DNA from: Aquabacterium sp.
GTDB taxonomy: Bacteria > Pseudomonadota > Gammaproteobacteria > Burkholderiales > Burkholderiaceae_C
Reading direction: 5' to 3'
Assembly (NCBI GenBank): GCA_017989885.1
Contig: JAGNPA010000070.1
Span: 1 to 7,791, forward strand
Length of the DNA stretch: 7,791 bases
Part shown: positions 1-7,791 of the stretch, piece by piece
Layout of the letters: each line of letters starts with the position of its first letter
Numbering within the stretch: the stretch's first letter is position 1
Position numbers and translations under genes: made by a program
Notes under the pieces: generated by a model
Told to the model about the DNA's origin: nothing
The model's database searches: none
What the model saw: only the letters and a program-made list of their open reading frames with translations

Positions 1-128
1 ACCTCCCGATGGTGGTCGGCTCCCTCAAGCCGCGCGACCTGCCCAGCTTCAAGTGGGTCAACACCGTGCTGGGCAATCTCAAGACCACGTTGGCCGGAGC
101 CTTCCATGCCCTGAACTACCGCAAGTAG
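1..128 (+). CDS. Transposase, IS1595-like family, C-terminal end (partial)
   Basis: This reading frame enters from the left edge (first full codon at 3) and ends at a TAG at 126-128. The last 41 residues are visible. They include LKPRDLPSFKWVNTVLGNLK followed by TTLAGAFHALNYRK. The KWVNTVLGNLKT-x-L-x-G-xFHA pattern is what I know from the C-terminus of ISXO2/IS1595-type DDE transposases, where it follows the last acidic catalytic residue. The catalytic residues themselves lie outside the window, so whether the gene is intact cannot be judged. No Shine-Dalgarno or start is visible. The gene points towards the metal-resistance genes and ends about 300 bp before cadR, so this element plausibly marks one border of the island or a later insertion. 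The family assignment comes from recalled motif similarity only and was not checked by search. Confidence 0.72.
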   Translation, partial: LPMVVGSLKPRDLPSFKWVNTVLGNLKTTLAGAFHALNYRK

Positions 129-190
129 GGGTGATCTCGGTTTCGGTGCAAAAACTCCCGCCTTCTGACAAGGGTTACCCCTCGGTTCAA
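1..190 (+). mobile_element. 3' part of an insertion sequence (IS1595-like), right end approximate
   Basis: The element is inferred from the transposase tail that stops at 128. Its right terminal inverted repeat should lie a short way downstream. The stretch around 160-185 (including CTGACAAGGGTTACCCC) is a candidate, but the partner repeat is outside the window, so the end at 190 is only an estimate. No target-site duplication can be checked from here. Confidence 0.4.
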
Positions 191-436
191 CAGGCTGCGC
201 AGGGAGGACGTTGGGCGCCGACGTTACCATCGAGTCGCCTTCAAGGTCAGGTTTGAAGCAGGCCTACTGCTCTGCCTCTTATCGATCAGCCAACTACGCC
301 GAATGTTCATCTGCCTCGGCAGTAAGTCCGTACACCAACATGGGCCTGTCAGCCATCTTGATGCCCTCGGCCAGTTCGCCGTTTACGTGCCTCACGCGTT
401 TTCCTTGATCATGTTCAAGCCATGCAGTAAAGGTCT
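129..436. other. Gene-poor junction between the IS and cadR
   Basis: These 308 bases hold no gene I can support. The left part probably includes the terminal repeat of the insertion sequence. On the minus strand one frame stays open from 488 to a TAG at 294-296 (64 codons). It starts inside the 3' end of cadR and contains residues such as VRHVNGELAEGIKMADRPML. It has no ATG before residue 47 and no ribosome binding site, and I do not recognise the sequence. It could be a remnant of a displaced gene. I see no tRNA, no convincing stem-loop terminator for cadR and no repeat array. The local composition is less GC-rich and less codon-structured than the czc region, consistent with junction debris. 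Confidence 0.5.
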
Positions 437-889
437 TCAACGGCGTTTGCCATGGCTTGCTGAGACATGTTGTCGAGCTGTCGGCTGCTCAAGAGCCTCC
501 CCCTGGCCAAGCCCACTCAAGATGCCGCAATGCGCTACATCTTTTGCCTGAGCACATTGCCCCCGCAGTGCCACCAGTTGTTTTTTCAAGGCGGTCAGCT
601 CTCGAATCCGTTGGGCCACGTGTTCGATGTGATCATCCAGCACGTTGTTCACGGCCTCACAACTTTCGTTGGGGGCTGCCTGGAGCGCCAGCAGAGCCCG
701 AATTTCATCCAGGGCCATGTCAAGTGATCGACAGTGGCGAATAAAGGCCAGACGTTCGACGTGAGGCCCTTCATAGATCCGGTAGTTGCTGGTGGTGCGC
801 GAAGGCTTTGGGAGCAGGCCTTCGCGCTCGTAGAAGCGAATCGTTTCCACAGGGGTGCCAGACTGGGCTGACAAGTCACCTATTTTCAT
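437..889 (-). CDS. cadR: MerR-family Cd/Pb/Zn-responsive regulator (CadR/PbrR type)
   Basis: This 150-residue cytoplasmic activator binds its promoter as a dimer and untwists it when metal is bound. It has an N-terminal winged helix-turn-helix (about residues 1-70; MKIGDLS, then ETIRFYEREGLLP and NYRIY), a dimerisation coiled coil (about 80-115) and a metal-binding C-terminal loop. C77, C112 and C121 occupy the three positions typical of CadR/PbrR. E62, H87 and H90, which I recall as second-site ligands in Pseudomonas CadR, are also present. Residue 12 is Thr where many homologues have Cys, and the tail has only two His (H141, H146) instead of a His cluster. I chose the ATG at 889 because MKIGDLS matches the family N-terminus and AGGA lies 7 nt upstream (897-900). 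An in-frame ATG at 922 would add 11 unlikely residues. It is divergent from the truncated cadA, its presumed target. Family is certain; the preferred metal (Cd, Pb or Zn) is not. Confidence 0.88.
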   Translation of the reverse strand: MKIGDLSAQSGTPVETIRFYEREGLLPKPSRTTSNYRIYEGPHVERLAFIRHCRSLDMALDEIRALLALQAAPNESCEAVNNVLDDHIEHVAQRIRELTALKKQLVALRGQCAQAKDVAHCGILSGLGQGEALEQPTARQHVSASHGKRR

Positions 890-920
890 GGCGGGTTCCT
901 GTTGGCAAGCAGATATGCCC

Positions 921-926
921 ATATTA
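921..926 (-). promoter_or_regulatory. Candidate -10 box for cadR
   Basis: Read on the minus strand this is TAATAT, placing a start near 914 and giving cadR a leader of about 25 nt. There is no good -35 at 16-18 bp. That position falls in the CadR operator, as expected for a MerR-family regulator that represses its own divergent promoter. This is inferred from position and sequence only. Confidence 0.4.
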
Positions 927-930
927 CCGC

Positions 931-961
931 TTGACTCTGTACCTACTTCAGGGTTTCAAAT
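931..961 (+). promoter_or_regulatory. MerR-type promoter and CadR operator driving the truncated cadA
   Basis: The -35 TTGACT (931-936) and -10 TCAAAT (956-961) are separated by 19 bp. This over-long spacer is the hallmark of MerR-activated promoters. Between them lies an imperfect 21-bp dyad at 934-954 with outer arms ACTCTG and CAGGGT, matching the ACYCT...AGGGT operators of pbr/cad/zntA promoters. The layout closely resembles my recollection of the pbrA promoter (same -35 and spacer length, -10 TTAAAT). Transcription would start about 967-969, essentially on the ATG at 968, so the downstream message would be leaderless or nearly so. The site lies in the 78-bp gap between divergent cadR and the cadA remnant. 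Confidence 0.85.
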
Positions 962-967
962 ACGGTC

Positions 968-1408
968 ATGACCACGCCACGTACCACATCGCCCGAAACG
1001 ACCAGCCCCTCAGCTTGCGAGAATCACAGTTGCGGATGCACGGGGACATCCACTGCGGCGGTGATCTCGCCCAACCCCCCGGACGCTGGGTGGACCATGT
1101 TCCGCATCGCCTCCATGGACTGTTCCTCAGAGGAAGCGGAAATCCGCCGCGCTGTGGATGCCATCCCCGGCATCAGGGCACTGAGGTTTCAACTGAGCGC
1201 TCGGACGCTGGGCATCCAGGCCACGGAGCAGGCGTTGCGCCAGGCTCTGCAAGCCATTCGCAAGCATGTCGTGTTCCTGTTGTTGGAGGTTGCCCGCTTG
1301 AAGACGGTGGCCTTATCACGCGCTCAATATCCCAGCGCAGTGCGCTCGGTGACCAAGTTGTCGAGACGTTGTTGCGCTTGTGCGGCGGCGAGCAGCAGGG
1401 CGTGCTGA
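968..1408 (+). pseudogene. cadA: 5' remnant of a CadA/PbrA/ZntA-type P1B-ATPase (HMA domain only)
   Basis: The open frame encodes 146 residues, but only about the first 100 look like a metal-transporting P-type ATPase. Residues 1-44 form a Ser/Thr/Pro-rich leader with an ENHSCGC cluster (C17, C22, C24). Residues 45-99 are a heavy-metal-associated domain with the MDC-x-x-E motif (C52, E55, E56) seen in ZntA/CadA proteins that handle Zn, Cd and Pb, followed by IRRAVDAIPGIRAL. After about residue 100 (near 1267) the similarity stops and the frame runs on through unrelated DNA, ending antisense inside the 3' end of the DUF4124 gene. Full proteins of this family are usually 700-900 residues, so all membrane segments, the CPC motif, the DKTG phosphorylation site and the ATP-binding domain are lost. 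The ATG at 968 has no leader; the alternative ATG at 1097 would omit the Cys cluster. The CadR promoter in front is intact, so a small HMA protein could still be made. Confidence 0.8.
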
Positions 1409-1836
1409 CGTTGAGCGTACTGATGAGAAAAGCGCCGACCTTGCCGGTCGCCTTCTCCCACTTCACGCCCAGCTCGCTGTTTCGAGCGAAGGTTCTGGAA
1501 CTCGTCATAGACATCGCCAATCTGGTTGTCCAGCTGCTTGAGCCGAACGGCCCGGGCCGCTGCGTCGCGCAACAATTGCGCTCGCGTCATGGCAAGCGCA
1601 CGTTGGGCTGCCTCGGCCTCCTGTGGGTTGGGTGGGTGTCGCTCGACTGAAATGGCGCTTGAACGCTTGGCCTGAGGTTCTGGTTCGTCCCCGTAGACCA
1701 CCTGCCCATTGGGCAGGATTGACTTGTAGAGAATCCGCTCGTCGGCCATGCTTGTGAAGGCGCCGCCAAGAAAAACGAGGGCCAGTGCGGTAGGGGCGAG
1801 GCGGCATTGATGGCCCTTCAAGCTTTGGGTTTCCAT
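1324..1836 (-). CDS. Secreted DUF4124-domain protein at the end of the czc operon
   Basis: The product is 170 residues long. Residues about 10-31 are a hydrophobic stretch ending in an Ala/Ser/Met-Ala site (LALVFLGGAFTSMADE), which reads as a signal peptide, so the protein is probably periplasmic. Residues about 33-52 (ILYKSILPNGQVVYGDEPEP) carry the (Y/W)K-x3-x-G-x-VVYGD-xP signature of DUF4124, a short beta-rich domain of unknown function common in Betaproteobacteria. Residues 75-165 are Ala/Gln/Arg-rich and probably helical or coiled-coil (AAQRALAMTRAQLL, QLDNQIGDVYDEFQNL). It starts 30 bp after the 57-residue gene on the same strand. No Shine-Dalgarno is evident before the ATG at 1836, so translation may depend on coupling or another start. 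Its stop (1324-1326) lies inside the tail of the convergent cadA remnant, close to the recombination junction, so the C-terminus may not be original. Function is unknown; a link to metal tolerance is only suggested by position. Confidence 0.8.
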   Translation of the reverse strand: METQSLKGHQCRLAPTALALVFLGGAFTSMADERILYKSILPNGQVVYGDEPEPQAKRSSAISVERHPPNPQEAEAAQRALAMTRAQLLRDAAARAVRLKQLDNQIGDVYDEFQNLRSKQRAGREVGEGDRQGRRFSHQYAQRQHALLLAAAQAQQRLDNLVTERTALGY

Positions 1837-1866
1837 GTGAGGTGAACACAGGTGGGCAGCGCCGCG

Positions 1867-2040
1867 TCAGCGGCCTCCCTTGCTTCGTAGCGCCCGGCGC
1901 TTTTGCTGGCGATCCTGCCGACGGATGCGTCGCTTTGCTCTGTCCCGCCACTCCAGGTAGAGCCCATAAGGAATCACGACGCACAGTGCCGCTCCGCCCA
2001 GGACCAGCACGTAGGGCATCACATGTTCTCTCACGGTCAT
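1867..2040 (-). CDS. Small single-span membrane protein, 57 residues, downstream of czcD
   Basis: I do not recognise this protein. It begins MTVREHVMPYVLVLGGAALC. Residues about 9-29 form one strongly hydrophobic transmembrane helix. The rest (residues 30-57) is a very basic tail (WRDRAKRRIRRQDRQQKRRA), with more than a dozen Arg/Lys. By the positive-inside rule the tail is cytoplasmic and the N-terminus periplasmic. The ATG at 2040 is preceded by a strong Shine-Dalgarno (AAGGA at 2047-2051, 6 nt spacing) that sits in the 16-bp gap after czcD. The gene is thus part of the same transcription unit. The frame remains open upstream into czcD, but the ribosome site clearly supports this start. Size and topology superficially resemble other small accessory membrane proteins such as CcmD, but I see no specific sequence match. 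It may help assemble or modulate a neighbouring transporter; that is speculation. Confidence 0.7.
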   Translation of the reverse strand: MTVREHVMPYVLVLGGAALCVVIPYGLYLEWRDRAKRRIRRQDRQQKRRALRSKGGR

Positions 2041-2056
2041 GCTCGTTCCTTCCGGT

Positions 2057-3018
2057 TCAAGGCGGTGGCCTGGCGTTCGGATCCATGCCAGCCTCAGCAC
2101 GATGAGCGCTGGCGTGCTTGTCTCCCAGGTCGCAGAATGGGCTGGCCTGATCGCAAGCCTGGGTCTCGCACTGCAGTGTCGAGTGGTGGATGTCTCGTTC
2201 GGCCAGCACGCGGTGCAATGCGGACAGGAGGCTGGCTGGCTCGGACATTGACGGGTCGTGAACAATGTGAGCGCTCAGGCTGGGTCGGTTGCTGGTCAAG
2301 GACCAGACGTGCAGATCGTGCACGTCCACGACACCCGGGACCGCTCTCAGCGCCAGATCGATCTCGCTCAGGTTCATGCCCTCGGGTATGCCTTCCAGCA
2401 AGATGTTGACGGTCGAGCGCAACAGCACCCATGTGCGTGGCAGCACCCACAGGCCGATCGCCACGGCGATCACCGAATCGATCCAGGTCCAGCCCGTGAA
2501 CCGGATGACCAGTGCGCCAACGATCACCCCCAAGGATCCCAGCAGATCGCTCCACACCTCAAGGTACGCGCCTTTGACATTGAGGCTGGCATCCTTGCCG
2601 GCGTTCAGCAGCCTCATGCTCACCAGGTTGATGACCAACCCAAGTGTGGCGATCACCAGCATGGGGCCCGACTGAACATCCTGCGGCGTGCCAAAGCGCT
2701 GCCAAGCCTCGTAGAGGATGTACAGCGCGACGGCAAAGAGCATCAGGGCATTGAAGGCCGCCGCCAGGATCTCGAAGCGGTGATAGCCAAACGTGAGCCG
2801 GGCATTGGCGGGGCGCCTGGCGATGCGGATGGCGGCCAGCGCGATGGCCAGCGCTGCCGCATCGGTGAACATGTGCGCCGCGTCCGAGATCAGCGCCAGG
2901 CTGCCCGTGATCACGCCACCTACCACCTCGGCCATCAGAAAGGTGAAGGTGAGCCCCAGCGCCCAACGCAGATTGCGCTCGTTGGTGCTGGAGGGCAGGG
3001 CGTGGTCATGGCCAGCGC

Positions 3019-3022
<4 letters not shown>
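2057..3022 (-). CDS. czcD: CzcD, CDF-family Zn/Co/Cd exporter
   Basis: This 321-residue inner-membrane cation diffusion facilitator is close to the size of Cupriavidus CzcD. It exchanges cytoplasmic Zn/Co/Cd for protons. Six transmembrane helices fall at about 20-41, 51-68, 85-105, 120-139, 155-175 and 181-200. Helix 2 has the metal-site motif H50-M-F-T-D54. Helix 5 has E155-V-W-S-D159, where the better known site uses His then Asp. The N-terminus has a small HDH cluster (H5, D6, H7). The cytoplasmic domain (about 205-288) has the usual VHDLHVWSL motif and ends in a Cys/His-rich tail (C285, C290, C297, H303, H307). The start is firm: its ATG overlaps the czcA stop as ATGA, and GGAGG lies 6 nt upstream (3029-3033) inside czcA. 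Translational coupling to czcA is likely. Its role next to CzcCBA is to load the periplasm and limit cytoplasmic metal. Confidence 0.93.
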
Positions 3023-6213
<3,191 letters not shown>

Positions 6214-6231
6214 GATGGGGGGTCCTTGGGC

Positions 6232-7647
6232 TCAATGCGAGTGCTCGGCCGAAGCCTTGCCGATTTCGGCCTTGATGACGAAGCTGTTCGTCGAGGCATA
6301 GCGCGCCCCGGCACTCAGGCCTTTGACAATCTCGGTGCGCACGCCATCACTGCGTCCCACTTCCACGGTTTTGGCCTCAAAGCCGCCAGGCACTTCGACG
6401 AAGACGACCTGACGGCCTTCCATTGCCTGCACTGCGCCAGCCGCCACGGTCACGGCCGCCTCGGTTTCGCCTGATGTCACCGCTACGTTGACGAACAGAC
6501 CCGGGCGCCAGGCCAGGCCGGGATTGGTCAGTACGACCCGGGCACTGGCTGCACGCGTCTGCTCCCCGATCAGGGCGCCGACATAGGTCACCGTGCCGGT
6601 GGCTACATCGTCGAATGAGGTTGAGCTCACGGTGACCTTCTCGCCGACCCGAACGAACTTGAGGTCCTTGGCTGGCACATTGATGTTGGCCCACACGGTG
6701 GACAGGTCGGACAGGGTGAACACATTGGCGTCGTCCTTGACGGATTCGCCCAGCGCGATGTGCTTTTCCACGACGATGCCGTCAAACGGGGCCCGCAGTT
6801 CGTAGCGGTTCAAGTCGTTGGCCGTGGGCGCGGCGCCCAAGGCCTTGAGCTTCTGGCTGGCGTTGTTCACGGCGATCTCGGCTTCCCGCAGCGCTTGCAC
6901 AGCCTGCTGGTAGTCCATCTGCGCGGAAATCTTGTCCTCAAAGAGTTTCTTCTCACGGGCATGGGTGGTTTGCGCCAGCGTCAGACGCTTTTGTGCCGCC
7001 TGCAACTCGCTGCGCTGCTCGGACAACAGCACGCTGGAAATGGTGGCCAGCACCTGGCCTTTCTTGACCTGTTGCCCCAGGCTGGCCGAGACGGCTTCGA
7101 CCACGCCTGCCACACGAGGCACGACGTGGGCCGTGCGGTCCTCGTTGAACTTGATCTCTCCGGACAACTGCATCGTGGTGCGGATGCTGGCAGGGCCGAC
7201 CGCCTCGACCTTGATGCCGCCGGCTGCGATCTGCTGAGCGTTCAACTGGACCGGCTCTTCTTCACCCTCGACATGCTTGTCGGCCCCGGCAGGGCTGGAT
7301 GCACCTTTGCCCTCGCCCCCTTCGCCCTCCAGCGTGTCGTGTTCTGCATGCGCGCCCGGTTTTTCGTGGTGTTCCTTGTCGTCGTGCCCCTTCGCCTCAT
7401 CGTGACCGGCATCGGCTTTTTTCTCATCGTGGTGCTCGCCATCATCGTGGCCTTTGGCTTCGTCATGCCCGTGACCATGGCCTTCCTCGGCGGCTTCGCC
7501 CGCTGGTGCGCTGGGTGCACTTTTGAGCAACCAAGCGCTGGCCCCCAGTCCGATCAGGACGATGGCAATGATGGCGATGAGTTGGGGGCGGCTGATGCGC
7601 CCAGCCTGGCGTTGTGGTTTGGTGTGGTTCATGCAATGCTTTCTCAT
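6232..7647 (-). CDS. czcB: CzcB, periplasmic adaptor with His-rich N-terminal region
   Basis: This 471-residue membrane-fusion protein links CzcA to CzcC and can pass metal ions to the pump. Residues about 22-41 form a single N-terminal membrane anchor or uncleaved signal. Residues 57-104 are a His/Asp/Glu-rich region with 12 His, containing two copies of a 21-residue unit. The adaptor core follows: a beta-barrel strand near 150-165 and a lipoyl half (VVPRVAGVVEAV, 175-186; GQQVKKGQVLATI, 191-203). Next come an alpha-hairpin (about 205-272), the second lipoyl half (RYELRAPFDGIVVEKHIALG, 281-300), a beta-barrel (315-395) and a membrane-proximal domain to the HSH end. Adjacent genes confirm the role. 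The ATG at 7647 overlaps the czcC stop as ATGA. The alternative ATG at 7632 (MNHTKP), preceded by a weak GAGAAAG, would remove five residues, and I cannot decide between them. It is slightly shorter than Cupriavidus CzcB, which also has a His-rich segment. Confidence 0.93.
   Translation of the reverse strand: MRKHCMNHTKPQRQAGRISRPQLIAIIAIVLIGLGASAWLLKSAPSAPAGEAAEEGHGHGHDEAKGHDDGEHHDEKKADAGHDEAKGHDDKEHHEKPGAHAEHDTLEGEGGEGKGASSPAGADKHVEGEEEPVQLNAQQIAAGGIKVEAVGPASIRTTMQLSGEIKFNEDRTAHVVPRVAGVVEAVSASLGQQVKKGQVLATISSVLLSEQRSELQAAQKRLTLAQTTHAREKKLFEDKISAQMDYQQAVQALREAEIAVNNASQKLKALGAAPTANDLNRYELRAPFDGIVVEKHIALGESVKDDANVFTLSDLSTVWANINVPAKDLKFVRVGEKVTVSSTSFDDVATGTVTYVGALIGEQTRAASARVVLTNPGLAWRPGLFVNVAVTSGETEAAVTVAAGAVQAMEGRQVVFVEVPGGFEAKTVEVGRSDGVRTEIVKGLSAGARYASTNSFVIKAEIGKASAEHSH
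7345..7470 (-). repeat. Two tandem 63-bp units encoding His/Asp-rich 21-mers in czcB
   Basis: Unit 1 (7408-7470, residues 60-80) begins GHDEAKGHDDGEHHDEKK. Unit 2 (7345-7407, residues 81-101) begins GHDEAKGHDDKEHHEKPG. The first ten residues are identical, and the same H, D and E spacing continues to about residue 15 of each unit. The units then diverge. This is an in-frame duplication, and it doubles a putative metal-binding segment without breaking the frame. Confidence 0.85.
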
Positions 7648-7791
7648 GGCTTGGCCGTCGATGGCTCGTCGGTGTTGGTGCCCAACAGGCGGTCGATGTC
7701 GGCGGTGGTGCGGTACAGCTCGTTCAATGCGCGCAGGTATTGGGCGCGGGCCTGGAACAAGGTGCGTTGGGCATCCAGCGCGTCCAGGAAA
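7644..7791 (-). CDS. czcC: CzcC, outer-membrane efflux channel, C-terminal end (partial)
   Basis: The frame enters from the right edge (first full codon at 7790) and ends at a TGA at 7644-7646. The last 48 residues are visible. They include FLDALDAQRTLFQARAQYLR, then ALNELYRTTADIDRLLG and a short polar tail ending STAKP. This is the final helix pair of TolC-family outer-membrane factors: the LDAQR-x-L-x2-AR-x2-YL-x-AL-x2-Y pattern is typical of CzcC/CusC proteins. The protein should form a trimeric outer-membrane/periplasmic tunnel for metals exported by CzcBA. The stop overlaps the czcB start by four bases (ATGA), implying co-transcription and translational coupling. The start, signal peptide and promoter lie outside the window. 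The family is clear from the remaining part; the name czcC rests on the czcBA neighbours. Confidence 0.88.
   Translation of the reverse strand, partial: FLDALDAQRTLFQARAQYLRALNELYRTTADIDRLLGTNTDEPSTAKP

Noticed and set aside
129..436. Possible CRISPR array, tRNA or small RNA in the junction
   Set aside because: There are no regularly spaced repeats, no cloverleaf-like arms and no terminator-like stem followed by a T-run that I can see.
303..551. Plus-strand open frame in the gap before and across the cadR end
   Set aside because: It overlaps the 3' end of cadR antisense, has no ribosome site and shows no recognisable motif.
808..1650. Plus-strand open frame of 280 codons crossing cadR, the promoter, the cadA remnant and DUF4124
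   Set aside because: It runs through the start of cadR, the well-defined promoter and two supported genes in a different frame, and its product resembles nothing I know.
1505..1984. Minus-strand open frame of 159 codons overlapping DUF4124 and the small membrane gene
   Set aside because: It is an alternative-frame shadow. The two genes it overlaps have a signal peptide plus DUF4124 signature and a strong ribosome site plus membrane helix, respectively.
1867..2265. Long version of the small membrane gene starting at 2265
   Set aside because: The extra 75 residues fall inside czcD in another frame and look unstructured; the ATG at 2040 has a strong Shine-Dalgarno and gives a clean membrane protein.

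Overview
The window is a piece of a heavy-metal resistance island from a high-GC proteobacterium. A betaproteobacterium of the Burkholderiales/Comamonadaceae type is most likely. That guess rests on the CzcCBAD layout, the close match of the CzcA motif numbering to Cupriavidus CzcA, the CadR/PbrR-type regulator, the DUF4124 protein and GC-rich codon use. It is inference, and no marker gene is present to confirm it. Whether the locus is plasmid-borne or chromosomal cannot be told.

Layout from left to right. Positions 1-128 hold the 3' end of a transposase that looks like the IS1595 family. Positions 129-436 hold no recognisable gene and probably contain the IS end and junction debris. Positions 437-889 (minus) encode a MerR-family Cd/Pb/Zn sensor (CadR/PbrR type). 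A textbook MerR-type promoter with a 19-bp spacer sits at 931-961. It drives, apparently with no leader, a decapitated CadA/PbrA-type P-ATPase (from 968 rightwards) of which only the N-terminal metal-binding domain survives. Everything from about 1324 to the right edge is on the minus strand and is read right to left: czcC (only its 3' end is inside the window), czcB, czcA, czcD, a 57-residue single-span membrane protein, and a secreted DUF4124 protein. Spacings are very tight: 4-bp ATGA overlaps at czcC/czcB and czcA/czcD, and gaps of 18, 16 and 30 bp elsewhere. This looks like one operon whose promoter lies outside the window.

How the genes work together. CzcA is the inner-membrane RND proton/metal antiporter, CzcB the periplasmic adaptor and CzcC the outer-membrane channel; together they export Co/Zn/Cd across the envelope. 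CzcD is a CDF exporter that moves the same ions from cytoplasm to periplasm. The two small downstream genes are unassigned. CadR is intact and keeps its metal-binding cysteines, but its natural target, the P-type ATPase, has been cut off. The regulator and promoter are therefore either relics or now drive a free-standing metal-binding domain.

Most of the window is well-known biology. The parts worth a second look are the truncated but still promoter-fitted HMA domain, the orphaned CadR, a 21-residue His/Asp-rich tandem duplication in CzcB, the Glu-for-His variant in CzcD, and the two unassigned small proteins at the end of the operon.
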